From positions 248,001 to 312,000 of the forward strand of contig CAXXGM010000013.1 in NCBI GenBank assembly GCA_963677325.2: 64,000 nucleotides of DNA, read 5' to 3'. Every line of letters starts with the position of its first letter. Positions within the stretch are counted from its first letter, which is position 1. This document shows positions 25,932-35,900 of this stretch, one piece after another. A program made the translations under genes and the position numbers. This DNA comes from G963677325 sp963677325 (GTDB lineage Bacteria; Bacteroidota; Bacteroidia; Bacteroidales; Prolixibacteraceae). The notes under the pieces were generated by a model. That model saw only the letters and a program-made list of their open reading frames with translations. It was not told the origin of the DNA and searched no databases.

Positions 25932-27034
25932 ATAAAAAATATACGGCTGGAATTTTAATTGTGATGAAAGAAGTAAATAAAACACCCTATAACTACTAAA
26001 AAAACACCCCATAACCGCTGAAGATACTGGAAAACATCTAATTCAAACCCACGGTTAATGGCTTTGTAAAAACAATCGTGAAATGAATTCTTCAGATCTT
26101 TTCATGATTTATTTTTGGTTCTTCACAGAAATGCGTACCTGTATACAGTTTATAGAAAGTACCCAATTAAGTCAAAACAGGGAAATTTAATCAATAACAA
26201 TCTGGATATTTGGTCTACAGAGGACGCCCACCTTATTTTTCAGAGTCACAGTATTTGTCACAGGCTAAATGAAGGTAAGTTTTTACTAAATAGCATTATA
26301 TATGGATAGAAAACAAAATTTTGTTACACTTTTTGTCACACTTTTGTCACAAAATCAAGGATACAATTTTGACAAAACTGTGACAAAAAATACATCATAT
26401 AAATTGAATATCAACAATATGAATGTGACACTAAGAAAAAGGCAGGGAAATGACAGCATATATGGTAAATTTAAATTGAAAAGTCAGCCAATTCTCATTC
26501 TTTAAACCGGAGTTTGTTCGCTCTTTGTTCGCTCTATATTCGCTTTGAATGCGAAGAAACAGCGTTTATACTGAATCCAAATAGTAATTAAAATAGCGCT
26601 TTTAAAATAAACTCGAAGGATTAAAATCAAAATATAAATATTCGGGACATTCTATAAATCAGGTATGCATTTCTATGAAGAACCATAAGTAAATTAAAAA
26701 TGGTCAACCCCATCATTTTTTCTTGATCGTAGAAAATCCATTATACAAAATTCAATCTGGAAAAAGTTTTTTACAAATGGTAAATTTATTTTCAAAGTAA
26801 GGCTGTTTTGAGGAAGTATTCAATGTTAAGTTAATATAAAATTAAAATTATTGATATTTAAATTAATTTCATTTAAAGTATGTCTATAATCTATCAGTCA
26901 ATGTATTATAAATAAACCATCAATTGTCACAATTAGTTAATATCCGTTAATAACATTTATGGCATGATTTATGTTGGTTAGTAGTCGAACACGAAAAATA
27001 AAAAACTAATACTAAAATTTAATACGAAAAAACG
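25932..27034. other. 1.1-kb intergenic region with palindromes and TTCGCT repeats
   Basis: Two open frames near 26115 and 26302 are short, lack family likeness and use unusual codons; I do not call them genes. At 26325-26391 a long imperfect palindrome is built from TTTGTCACA boxes (two in each arm, inverted). At 26513-26550 TTCGCT recurs three times with 10-12 base spacing. The region probably carries the promoter and control sites of the DUF4402 gene at 27035; a TATGTTGG near 26970 is one mismatch from the -7 consensus. Confidence 0.45.
26325..26391. promoter_or_regulatory. inverted TTTGTCACA palindrome
   Basis: The left arm contains TTTTTGTCACACTTTTGTCA followed by CAAAAT; the right arm is ATTTTGACAAAACTGTGACA and runs on as AAAAA, so two box pairs are mirrored about a loop near 26360. 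TGTGACA / TGTCACA half-sites resemble binding sites of CRP/FNR-type regulators, but no such regulator is encoded nearby. It may equally be the stem of a terminator for the gene at 25479. Confidence 0.45.
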
Positions 27035-27556
27035 ATGAAAACTCTTAGAACATTACTGGTAATTACAATTGCAATTATTGGATTCACTGCAACTTCTTTT
27101 GGACAGTCAACAGCCACGGGAACTGCTACTGCAACAATGATCACTCCAATTAATATCGTAAAAAATGGAAATGGGGAGTTGAATTTCGGAACTCTTGGTG
27201 CCAGTGGAACTGCCGGAACAGTCGAAGTAGCTCCCAACGGAACCCGTACTCCTTCTTTAGGGATAAAAGCAATAGGCGGTGGAGTTACAGCTGCTTCGTT
27301 TACAGTTAGTGGAGACGGGTCACGAACTTATTCAATTGTTCTTCCAACTGCGCCTTATGTACTTACAAATACTACCGGAACTGGACACGAAACTATGGAT
27401 GTTACTGGTTTTGTAAGTGATCCAGACGGAACAGGTACGCTGAGTACAGGAACACAAACTTTGAATGTTGGTGCAACATTGAATGTTAAAGCAAATCAGG
27501 TGGCAGGGACTTATACAAACTCAACTCCTTTTGAGGTAAAAGTAAATTACGAATGA
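27035..27556 (+). CDS. DUF4402 domain secreted fibre subunit
   Basis: A 173-residue exported protein. Signal peptide MKTLRTLLVITIAIIGFTATSFGQ, then a DUF4402 domain: TATATMITPINIVKNGNGELNFGTLG, VEVAPNGTRT, and the closing LNVGATLNVKANQVAGTYTN with a final PFEVKVNYE strand. In other bacteria DUF4402 proteins are encoded with chaperone-usher genes and act as pilin-like subunits; that is the likely role here, given the PapD-like and usher-like genes downstream. Its C terminus is nearly duplicated in a remnant at 27633. Confidence 0.85.
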   Translation: MKTLRTLLVITIAIIGFTATSFGQSTATGTATATMITPINIVKNGNGELNFGTLGASGTAGTVEVAPNGTRTPSLGIKAIGGGVTAASFTVSGDGSRTYSIVLPTAPYVLTNTTGTGHETMDVTGFVSDPDGTGTLSTGTQTLNVGATLNVKANQVAGTYTNSTPFEVKVNYE

Positions 27557-27632
27557 TTTTGCCAAATGTCAATTACTAAGTTTTAATATAGTAAGAAAAC
27601 TTACAAGTAACCTGGTATTTTAACTTTAAAGA

Positions 27633-27722
27633 TTAGGAGCGACTTTAAATGTGGGAGCAAGTCAACCGGCAGGAACCTATACATCCATAACACCGTTTAC
27701 GGTAACAGTGAATTATAATTAA
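27633..27722 (+). pseudogene. 3' remnant of another DUF4402 gene
   Basis: An open stretch encodes LGATLNVGASQPAGTYTSIT and then PFTVTVNYN before TAA 27720. This is the closing strand pair of a DUF4402 subunit, close to the end of the preceding gene (GATLNVKANQVAGTYTNSTPFEVKVNYE). The upstream part is gone. It shows that the subunit array has lost, and earlier gained, copies by recombination. Confidence 0.8.
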
Positions 27723-27764
27723 ATAAAAAAACAACTGATCAATTTTCAAAAGGTTTTAATTGAT

Positions 27765-27772
27765 TATCTTTG
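27765..27772 (+). promoter_or_regulatory. candidate -7 box TATCTTTG
   Basis: A perfect TAnnTTTG box about 40 bases before the start codon of the second intact DUF4402 gene. The expected -33 position holds TTTT rather than TTTG, so the match is partial. Confidence 0.45.
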
Positions 27773-27813
27773 ATAAGATTGGTTTATAAGTTAAATTGAA
27801 TAGAATAAGAATA

Positions 27814-28353
27814 ATGAAAATGAAAAGCATAATGAAAAGGGTCGTCCCGATAATTTTCAGTATTGCTTTGTTGACGCTGATACCATTGCACAAAGCCAAG
27901 GCACAGGCAAGTATCAGCGCTCATGCTACAGCAGAAGTCATACAGGCGCTAACGGCCATGGAAACTGCTGAACTTAATTTTGGACGTTTTTCACCGGAGA
28001 CTGCTGGTGGTGAAGTAAAACTGACTCCACGGGGAGTACGTTCATCATCAGGAACTGTTGCTTTAAGCGGTGGAATACACAATGCTGCAAGTTTTTATAT
28101 AACCGGTCAATATGAAGCCACTGTTTCAATTACATTACCAACAGGGCCGGCCATTTTGACGAATGCCACAACCTCTAAAACAATGGAGGTTTATAATTGG
28201 GAATCATTCCCTCAGGCTGGATTAGGAGTGGGAGTACTAAACGATGGATCATTATCAGTTAATGTCGGTGCAACTCTTCGGGTTGGAAATATGATTGATA
28301 ATCCCGTTGGTATATATACCGGAACTTATTCAATCACTTTTGCATATAATTGA
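27814..28353 (+). CDS. DUF4402 domain secreted fibre subunit
   Basis: About 179 residues from ATG 27814 (the frame is open to a TTG at 27796, less likely). Signal peptide with core VVPIIFSIALLTLIPL and cleavage after KAKA. The DUF4402 domain has ISAHATAEVIQALTAMETAE, LNFGRFSPETAGGEVKLTPR, and ends SVNVGATLRVGNMIDNPVGI then YTGTYSITFAYN. The core is complete, with both the first strand and the closing strand intact. Expected to be a subunit handled by the chaperone at 29007. A TATCTTTG box precedes it. Confidence 0.85.
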   Translation: MKMKSIMKRVVPIIFSIALLTLIPLHKAKAQASISAHATAEVIQALTAMETAELNFGRFSPETAGGEVKLTPRGVRSSSGTVALSGGIHNAASFYITGQYEATVSITLPTGPAILTNATTSKTMEVYNWESFPQAGLGVGVLNDGSLSVNVGATLRVGNMIDNPVGIYTGTYSITFAYN

Positions 28354-28399
28354 AAGTCAGGTAAAATCCTTCAGAATTCAGAAAACTAATGCTAAATCA

Positions 28400-28864
28400 A
28401 TGACCTCTAAACTTGCTTTTGTATTTTTTCTTACTATAATGCTGACAGGATTAATGTCGGAAGTGAAAGGTCAGATAAAGGTTCTGGCCCATATTACAGC
28501 CGAAGTAGTTGATTCAGCACATGCATCATCTAAAATCATCAATGGCGCCGAACTTCGGAGCGAACAGATTATTCCTGTAAAACTTCAGCAAAATAAATCT
28601 TTGGAACGTGAATTGCTCAATGTGGGAGCGGTTAGAATATTTGCCGGTGAAGATATTGCCTGTTGCATCGATTTGCATAAAACTATTCTTTCAAATAATT
28701 CAGGAAATTTCTTTACTATCGAACCAGCTTCAGTTCATTCGGGATTGTCCTATTCATCCAACGGCTCTCAGACCTTACTGTTAAATGGGATAGCAAGTGT
28801 TACCGATTATCCGGCTAAAGGGTCTTACATCGGGCATCTCACTGTGGTGGTTCAATATAACTGA
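28400..28864 (+). CDS. secreted DUF4402-like subunit (short divergent type)
   Basis: 154 residues from ATG 28400, which starts a clear signal peptide (LAFVFFLTIMLTGLMSEVKG); the frame is open to 28295 but that part overlaps the previous gene. It is a paralogue of the protein at 25479: VLAHITAEVVDSAHASSK against ATGHVSAEIVESVSASAQ, VGAVRIFAGEDI against LGTMTIYTGKDV, and the final SYIGHLTVVVQYN against IYRGNYTMTIAYN. A pair of adjacent Cys (IACCIDL) is unusual. It lies between DUF4402 and chaperone genes and is probably a specialised subunit such as a tip or anchor; this is inference. Confidence 0.75.
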   Translation: MTSKLAFVFFLTIMLTGLMSEVKGQIKVLAHITAEVVDSAHASSKIINGAELRSEQIIPVKLQQNKSLERELLNVGAVRIFAGEDIACCIDLHKTILSNNSGNFFTIEPASVHSGLSYSSNGSQTLLLNGIASVTDYPAKGSYIGHLTVVVQYN

Positions 28865-29006
28865 AGCGCAATTTTTTAGGAGCAGATCAGAAAATTAATG
28901 CAATTTCAAACTTCAATTTTATAAGGATATAATAAGATTGATCAATAATTTAACAAATATGTTTTTTGTATATATTTGAAGGAATTATTTGATTAAACCC
29001 AAACTT

Positions 29007-29888
29007 ATGAACAGATTCAGTATTTTAAGGGAATTGGTACTTTTTAAGACCCCTGTTTATCGCCAACTATTTATATCCGGATTGATTATTCTTTCAGTAA
29101 TTTCATCAACTGAAGTGATGGGGCAAGGGAATTTGCTGATCACTCCCCGCAGGGTTGTATTTGAGGGACTAAAAAGAACTGAAGAGCTGAATTTAGCCAA
29201 TACCGGACAGGATACTGCACGATATAATGTTTCAATCATACAGTACCGGATGAAGGAAGATGGCTTATTTGAAGAAATCACCACTCCTGATCCCGGACAG
29301 AATTTTGCGGATAAATACATCCGGTTTTTTCCTCGGAGTGTAACCCTTGGTCCAAATGAAGCACAGGTAGTTAAAATGCAGCTGACCCGGACGGACCAAT
29401 TAGCACCGGGAGAATATCGTTCACATGTATACTTCAGATCAGTTCCCAAGGAAACAGCTTTAGGAGAAGAAAAAGCAGTTAAGGATAGTTCATCTATATC
29501 TGTAAAACTTGTTCCGATTTTTGGGATCACCATCCCTGTTATTATCCGGACAGGGCCATCAACAATGAAAACAACTCTTTCTGATTTGAAAATCAATGTT
29601 ATAAATGATACCATTGCCAGGTTAAGTATAACTTTTAACCGCACTGGGAACATGTCCGTTTATGGAGACGTCAAAGTTGATTATATTCCCCAGCAAGGGA
29701 AACCTGTTACAGTAGGTACAGTAAAAGGTATTGCAGTATATACCCCGAATGAGAAAAGAATTTTTGTGATGGACCTTGATAAAAAGGCAGGTGTCAATTA
29801 TCATACCGGATCTTTGCATTTAACCTATTCCTCGCAATCTGATACCAAAGCTGAAAAGTTTGCAGAAGCGGATCTCTCTTTAAAATGA
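29007..29888 (+). CDS. PapD-like periplasmic chaperone
   Basis: 293 residues from ATG 29007 (a TTG at 28989 is the other option). After the signal peptide come two Ig-like domains in the pattern of pilus chaperones: LLITPRRVVFEGLKRTEELN corresponds to the PapD G1/A1 region with its conserved Arg, then LANTGQDTARYNVSI, and APGEYRSHVYFRSVP corresponds to the RxPxxREsxF signature between strands F1 and G1. Such chaperones donate a strand to each subunit and deliver it to the usher. It follows the subunit genes and precedes the giant adhesin. A TATATTTG box at 28971-28978 could be a local promoter. Confidence 0.8.
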   Translation: MNRFSILRELVLFKTPVYRQLFISGLIILSVISSTEVMGQGNLLITPRRVVFEGLKRTEELNLANTGQDTARYNVSIIQYRMKEDGLFEEITTPDPGQNFADKYIRFFPRSVTLGPNEAQVVKMQLTRTDQLAPGEYRSHVYFRSVPKETALGEEKAVKDSSSISVKLVPIFGITIPVIIRTGPSTMKTTLSDLKINVINDTIARLSITFNRTGNMSVYGDVKVDYIPQQGKPVTVGTVKGIAVYTPNEKRIFVMDLDKKAGVNYHTGSLHLTYSSQSDTKAEKFAEADLSLK

Positions 29889-29910
29889 ATTAGTCTCCAA
29901 CAATTACTCC

Positions 29911-32900
29911 ATGAATATGAAACGGCACTTCCTGAAATTTATTTTAATCAGTGCCGTGTTGTCTTTTTTATTTACCGGAATACATGCAGCTAACATAACA
30001 AGTCTTACATCCGGTAACTGGAGCGCTTCTGCCTGGCCTAATACGACCAGGACAGGAACAATAACTGTAGCAAACGGCTCTACCGCCGTTACAGGCGCCG
30101 GAACACTATTCACATCACAAATAAGCATCGGGAATATAATTAAAACAACCGGCAATGTAGTTATCGGGACTGTTGCTTCCATTGCTGATGATACACATTT
30201 AACTCTGGTATCAGGCGCTCCGGCAGCCCGGACCGCAATTGCTTACAATTCCCAGGGCGTTGGATCAGGTGACGCGGTCACAATCGCGAACGCTGCATCA
30301 ATCGCCGTAGATGTCGATGGTTCCTGTTCAAGTCTTGTCATTGCGACTGGGGGAACTGCCACTACTCTAACAATCAGCGGATCAAACTCACTTACCGTTT
30401 CCGGAGCAGTTACAATCAATGCCGGTACAGGAAGCGGGGATAACAAAACTATCGCAGTCGGAGCCGGTTCCCTGACTTGTGGTTCATTATCAATAAGTGA
30501 TACCGGCAATAGTAACAGGAGTTCCATTTTATCACTTTCTACCGGAACAGTAACAGTGAATGGGAATATTGCAATGCTTGGGACAGGAACGCGTAATCAG
30601 ATCAGATTTACCGGTTCAGGAGTATTAAATATACTGGGGGACTTAAGCGGAGGAAGTTTAACGGCATCGACGGGTATGATTAATTTCAACGGTTCATCTG
30701 CCCAGACCACCAAGGGCTACACTTTCTATACTTTAAAGTGCAATAATGCTTCGGGGTTAAAACTTACTTCGGCTGCAACAGTCACTACTCTTACAATCGG
30801 AGATGATGTGCCAAACAGTTTGTTTGATGACGGAGGATACCAGGTAACCAGCACCGGAACATTAAATCTTACTTCTGGCACTTTCAGAATAGGAGGAACC
30901 AGCGCTACCACCTTCCCGGGCTTTACGACCAGAAACATCATCACAGGGACGACAATCGTATTTGATGCGACTGCTGTTCAGAATGTCCCCACCACACCTG
31001 CGTACTCAAATCTGACCTTGGAAGGTGCCTCTAAAACAATGGCCTCCGGAACTTTAAATGTTTCAGGAGACCTAAGCATAAATACTGGGGCCACTTACAA
31101 TGGGAACACAAACGATCCAGCCTTGAATGTTGCCGGGAATTTTTCCAACAGCGGAACATTTACACAAGGGTCCGGATTGGTAACTTTTAATGGAACCTCT
31201 GCTCAGTCTATTGGAGGAACATCCTCAACAGCATTTATTAACATTACAATATCAAATACAACAGCTGATTTAACCGTGAATAGCAATTTGTCTGTTTCCG
31301 GCACTCTGACAGTCAACAACGGAGCTGTTATCTCTCCTGCCGCCGGTGTAGTTATCAGTGGAACAGGAACAATGACCGGAAACGGAACAATCAAGGTTAC
31401 AAGAACATCTGCTACACCCGATTTTATTTCTCAGTATAGCATTAACAATAAGACCCTTACTGATTTGACAGTTGAGTATATCGGCGCCGGTAATCAGACG
31501 GTTTCGGCTGTTAATTATGGAAATTTAACTATCAGCCCTAATGGAACCAGAACAGTGACTCTTGCAAACACCGGGACAATTGGAATCTCAGGCATATTTT
31601 TACCAACACAAACAAATACACTCTATACTGTCACTGGAAGTACTGTAGATTACAATGGTTCAGCAAATCAGGTTGTTAAAACCTTCGTTTATAATAATTT
31701 GAATGTGAGCACCGGCAGCACAAAACAATTAGACGGGCCTGCCACAATAAATTCAAATCTAAGTATAGGCACGGGAACAATCCTGGATGTTAACACCTCT
31801 AATTATGGTATTGACATTGGTGGCAACTGGGTTAATAACGGAGGTACTTTTAATTGCGGGAATGGCTCAGTAACCTTTAATGGTACCGGATCGCAAGCTG
31901 TTCAGGGGACTGCCGCAAGTCAGACTTTCTATAATATAGTTATCAGCAAAATATCCGGGACAATTTCCGTTCCGGTGGGAAGCACTACTTCACTGACAAT
32001 TAATGATCTTACAGTCAATCAAGGTACTTTACAAATTAATGATGCTACAAATGTAAAAAGGGCTATTACCATTAATGGGGACCTTACTGTCCAGAGCAGC
32101 GGTAGTATTATTACCGGAACAGGAAATCCAAATACAACTGGCTACACCCTCCCTGGAAATATTCCTCCGGTTGGACAATACCATTCAATTTTCCATGAAT
32201 TAATAATCAAAGGAAATTTTACAAATAATGGGAGTGTGAGATTCACCAATCTTACGGCACCAGCTTATGGATCGTTTGCTACTAATGGCGCTGTTACAGT
32301 TCGTTTTACAGGAATGTCCGACAATACAGCCACGTTAAACGGGCGGACTGATTTTTATAATTTGGTCATCGACAAAGGCAATGACAAAACCTACACGCTG
32401 ACCGTCAATTCTTCCGGAACCGCAAATTTTTCTCTTTTCGGACCACTGCTTTTGGGCCGTGCCGAAACCACCCCTTTTACTGCAGATAATCCCGAGGTAA
32501 GAAAATCCTTATTTATAAAAAACGGTACTTTAAAACTGACTGGTGCAATAATGATACCTACGCTCTCCGAAGGTGATGCTACAAACGGAAACGGAGATTA
32601 TGCCATTGGGGGAAATGCCATGCTTTGGATTGCTGGAGCAGACGTGACGGTATATACTACGGCTACCGCGAATACTGGATTTCCCCAGGCCCCAACAGGT
32701 GCCACAGGCGTATTGACCACAAACTCGTATCAGGCGATTTCAGTTTATGGAACATTTAGAATATCCGATGGTTTCTTCGGTACCAGAAACAGTGCGGGAT
32801 TTATTTTTTGGGACACCCCTACCTCAACTGCAGAGGTAATTTTCGAAGGAGGATTAGTTAATACAAGCGTCTTCAGAGAAGGAGTTGCAGCTGGTAAAGC

Positions 32901-35900
32901 ATCTTACAGACAAACAGGAGGAACAGTTATTGTAAGGGGTGATGAAACAGAAACAGGTGAATTGGCCGATTATGCTGTCTTTGATATTTCCAATTCAAAT
33001 TCCTCTTTTATAATGAGTGGCGGTGAGCTGATCTTTCGTGACAGAAATACAGGAAGTTCATCAGGGGGTAACGGTTTTTATGTCAACGCTAGTTCTGGCA
33101 ACTACTCAGTCACTGGCGGAACTGTTACCTTTGAAACTAATCCGGCCAATACTCCATCAATAGATATTTATTCAACTGTAAACTTTTGGAATCTTTATAT
33201 TAAAAGACTTTCCTCAACTTCGGGTAAATCGACAGTAAATCTTTTAAACAGTCTGGTTGTATCTAATAATTTAACGATTGATGCCAATGCTGAACTTTCA
33301 GCTGGAACAGGAAATTTTCCAGTTACAGTAGCCGGAAATTTTACAATTAATAGTGGGGGGACTTATACTCCCGGTACAAATACAACAACTTTTAACGGAG
33401 GAGGTAATTATTATCTTTGGAATGATGGCAGTATTACGAATGGATTATACAACCTTGTTTCAAATAAAACACTTGGAACTTTGATCTTCGCCGGAACGAA
33501 TAACGATTTCAATGTGCTGAACGATCTTACTGTTGTAAGGGACACTCTTGCCGACGGAGGTAAAAATATATTTGTAAAAGGTAATGTGATCAACAATGGT
33601 ATTTGCCAGGGAGCAGGGAAAATATCTCTTAACAAGACCAATGGTTCTCAGACTATTTCAGGTAATGGTACCGGCAAGTTCAGAAATCTTGAACTTACCA
33701 ATACCAATGGGATTGCAGGATCAGTCCAGGTTTCACTTGCAACGGATATTACGATAACCGGAAATCTCACATTAGCAAATGACCGGATATTTGATATTTC
33801 AAATTATCTGTTAACACTTGATAAACTTGGGACAGTTGTAGGATCAACTGGCAATTCCCGCTTTATAAAAACTGCGGGAGCCGTTTCAAATGGAGGAATG
33901 AAGAAAATTTTTAATGATACCATAGCATTTGTATATCCTATCGGAACGGGAACAAATTTTACGCCTGCCACAGTCCGGATCGATAAAACGCCATCAGGTT
34001 ATGGCGCTGTAACGGTAAAACCTGTCAGTTCTCAACATCCTCTGTTAACTGATCCTTCCGGATTCAATTATTACTGGAAAGTGGAAGAATCGGGATTTAC
34101 AGGTATTCAGGCAGGTTCTGTTAGATTAATATTTAATTATGGCAATCTGACAGATAGTCCAAGTTATATTCCTGGGAAATACCACCCACCATCCTGGACC
34201 TTTACCAATGATGTTGCACTGGTTGATGAAACAACTAACCTGATCTGGTTCTTTAGCAGCAATAGTTTTGGAGGTGATTATACTGCAGGAATACCGGCTT
34301 GTTTCGGGGCGAGTCTTACTTACTACAGCCGTGCAAGCGGAGACTGGAATTCACCTTCTACCTGGTCGACAGTTGCATTTGGCGGAACGGCTGCTACAAG
34401 TATTCCAACTGCGAACAACCCTGTTTACATTGGGGATGGTGCAACGTATAATCACGCCGTTACGGTCACCACAGGAAATGCTGCTGCCGGAAGCCTGTCT
34501 TTGGAACAAGGGTCTATATTGGATTTAGGAACTGCCATCGGAAATAACTTTGGGAATGTACTTTCGGGAAGCGATGGAACATTGAAGATCTCCTCCAATG
34601 GTTCTGTTGCTGTTTTCCCAGCCGGTGATTTCGGATCTTTTCTGGGGGCTTCAGGTGGAACAGTTGAATATTATACCACCGGTACGCAGAATTTTACCCT
34701 ACCTGTTATCTCAGCAGCTCCATCTTCTTTTCCCGTTGCAAATTATAATAACCTGAGATTAAGTCCTGAAGCAGGAAGACTGATAACTATGCCTGACATC
34801 GATTTAACAGTGTTAGGCAATATGACTGTTTCCGGTAGCTCAGCAACAGGATTGGTTGGATTAAACGGCATTAGTACAAAGAACATAAATATTAAAAATA
34901 ACCTGAATATTACAGGTGGCAATTTATTTTTTCAGAATAATACTGCACAAATGGCCACTGTTGAAAAGAATATCTTTATCTCTTCAGGTGCGATCTTCAA
35001 TATTTCAACACTCGGAACTGCTGTAAACAACAGTCTCATGATTGGAGGTGATCTTTCCAATAACGGGACCTTTGACATGAGTGTTGGAAGTAACCGCTTG
35101 TGTAATGTGACATTTAACGGGAGTACCGACGCAGTGATTTCTGGAACGGGAGGAATAACAGACTTTTATTCCATAACAGTCAACAAGGGAAGTTCAATGT
35201 CTCCATTACTGGATGTTACATCCACTGTTTTTAGTTTCTCCAACAATACAGCCCCTCTTTTACTTTCAAACGGAACTTTCAGATTGACCAGCCCATTATC
35301 CGTGACATTATCTGCTATGGGATTATCAATACCCGCCACCGCGTGTTTATCGGCAAACGGAGGAACAATTCTGTTATCTACCACTGCAGATGATTTGGCA
35401 GATGTAGATCTTGCAGGTAAAATTGAAGTTAAATCCGGAAGCATTTCGGTAGGGAATCAGGCCAATAATAATAATAATGACATCGTTTATGCCGGAACCG
35501 GTACTCCTACTATCGACGTGCAGGGAGGTAATCTTTTCGTTAACGGCCAGATTCGCAGAAACATTTCAAGTGGTACTGGATCACTTATTTATAGACAATC
35601 GGGCTCCGGTTCGGTAACAATTAATGGACGTAATTTACTGGCAACAAGAGCAAAACTGGAAATACTTAATACAGGAAGTATATTCGAAATGTCTTCTTCA
35701 AGTTCATTAACCATTGTCAGGGGAGGAGGAACTTCTTTTAACGATTTATACATTGTTCCTGCTGCTTCAAATGTTACTGGCGGTACAATCATCTTTGGAA
35801 ACTCATCTACTGAAGTTGCCAATCAAAATTTCACACTCAATTCATCAGTTCCTCTCTATAATCTTACAATTGATGGGACCACAAATCCAAAAATTCTTTC

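Noticed and set aside
26115..26505. Two short open frames in the region before the DUF4402 genes
   Set aside because: They have no signal peptide, no family likeness and low-complexity composition, and they overlap palindromic sequence. Chance ORFs are likely.
28989..29006. TTG 28989 as the start of the chaperone
   Set aside because: ATG 29007 leaves a normal signal peptide; the TTG adds six residues without support.
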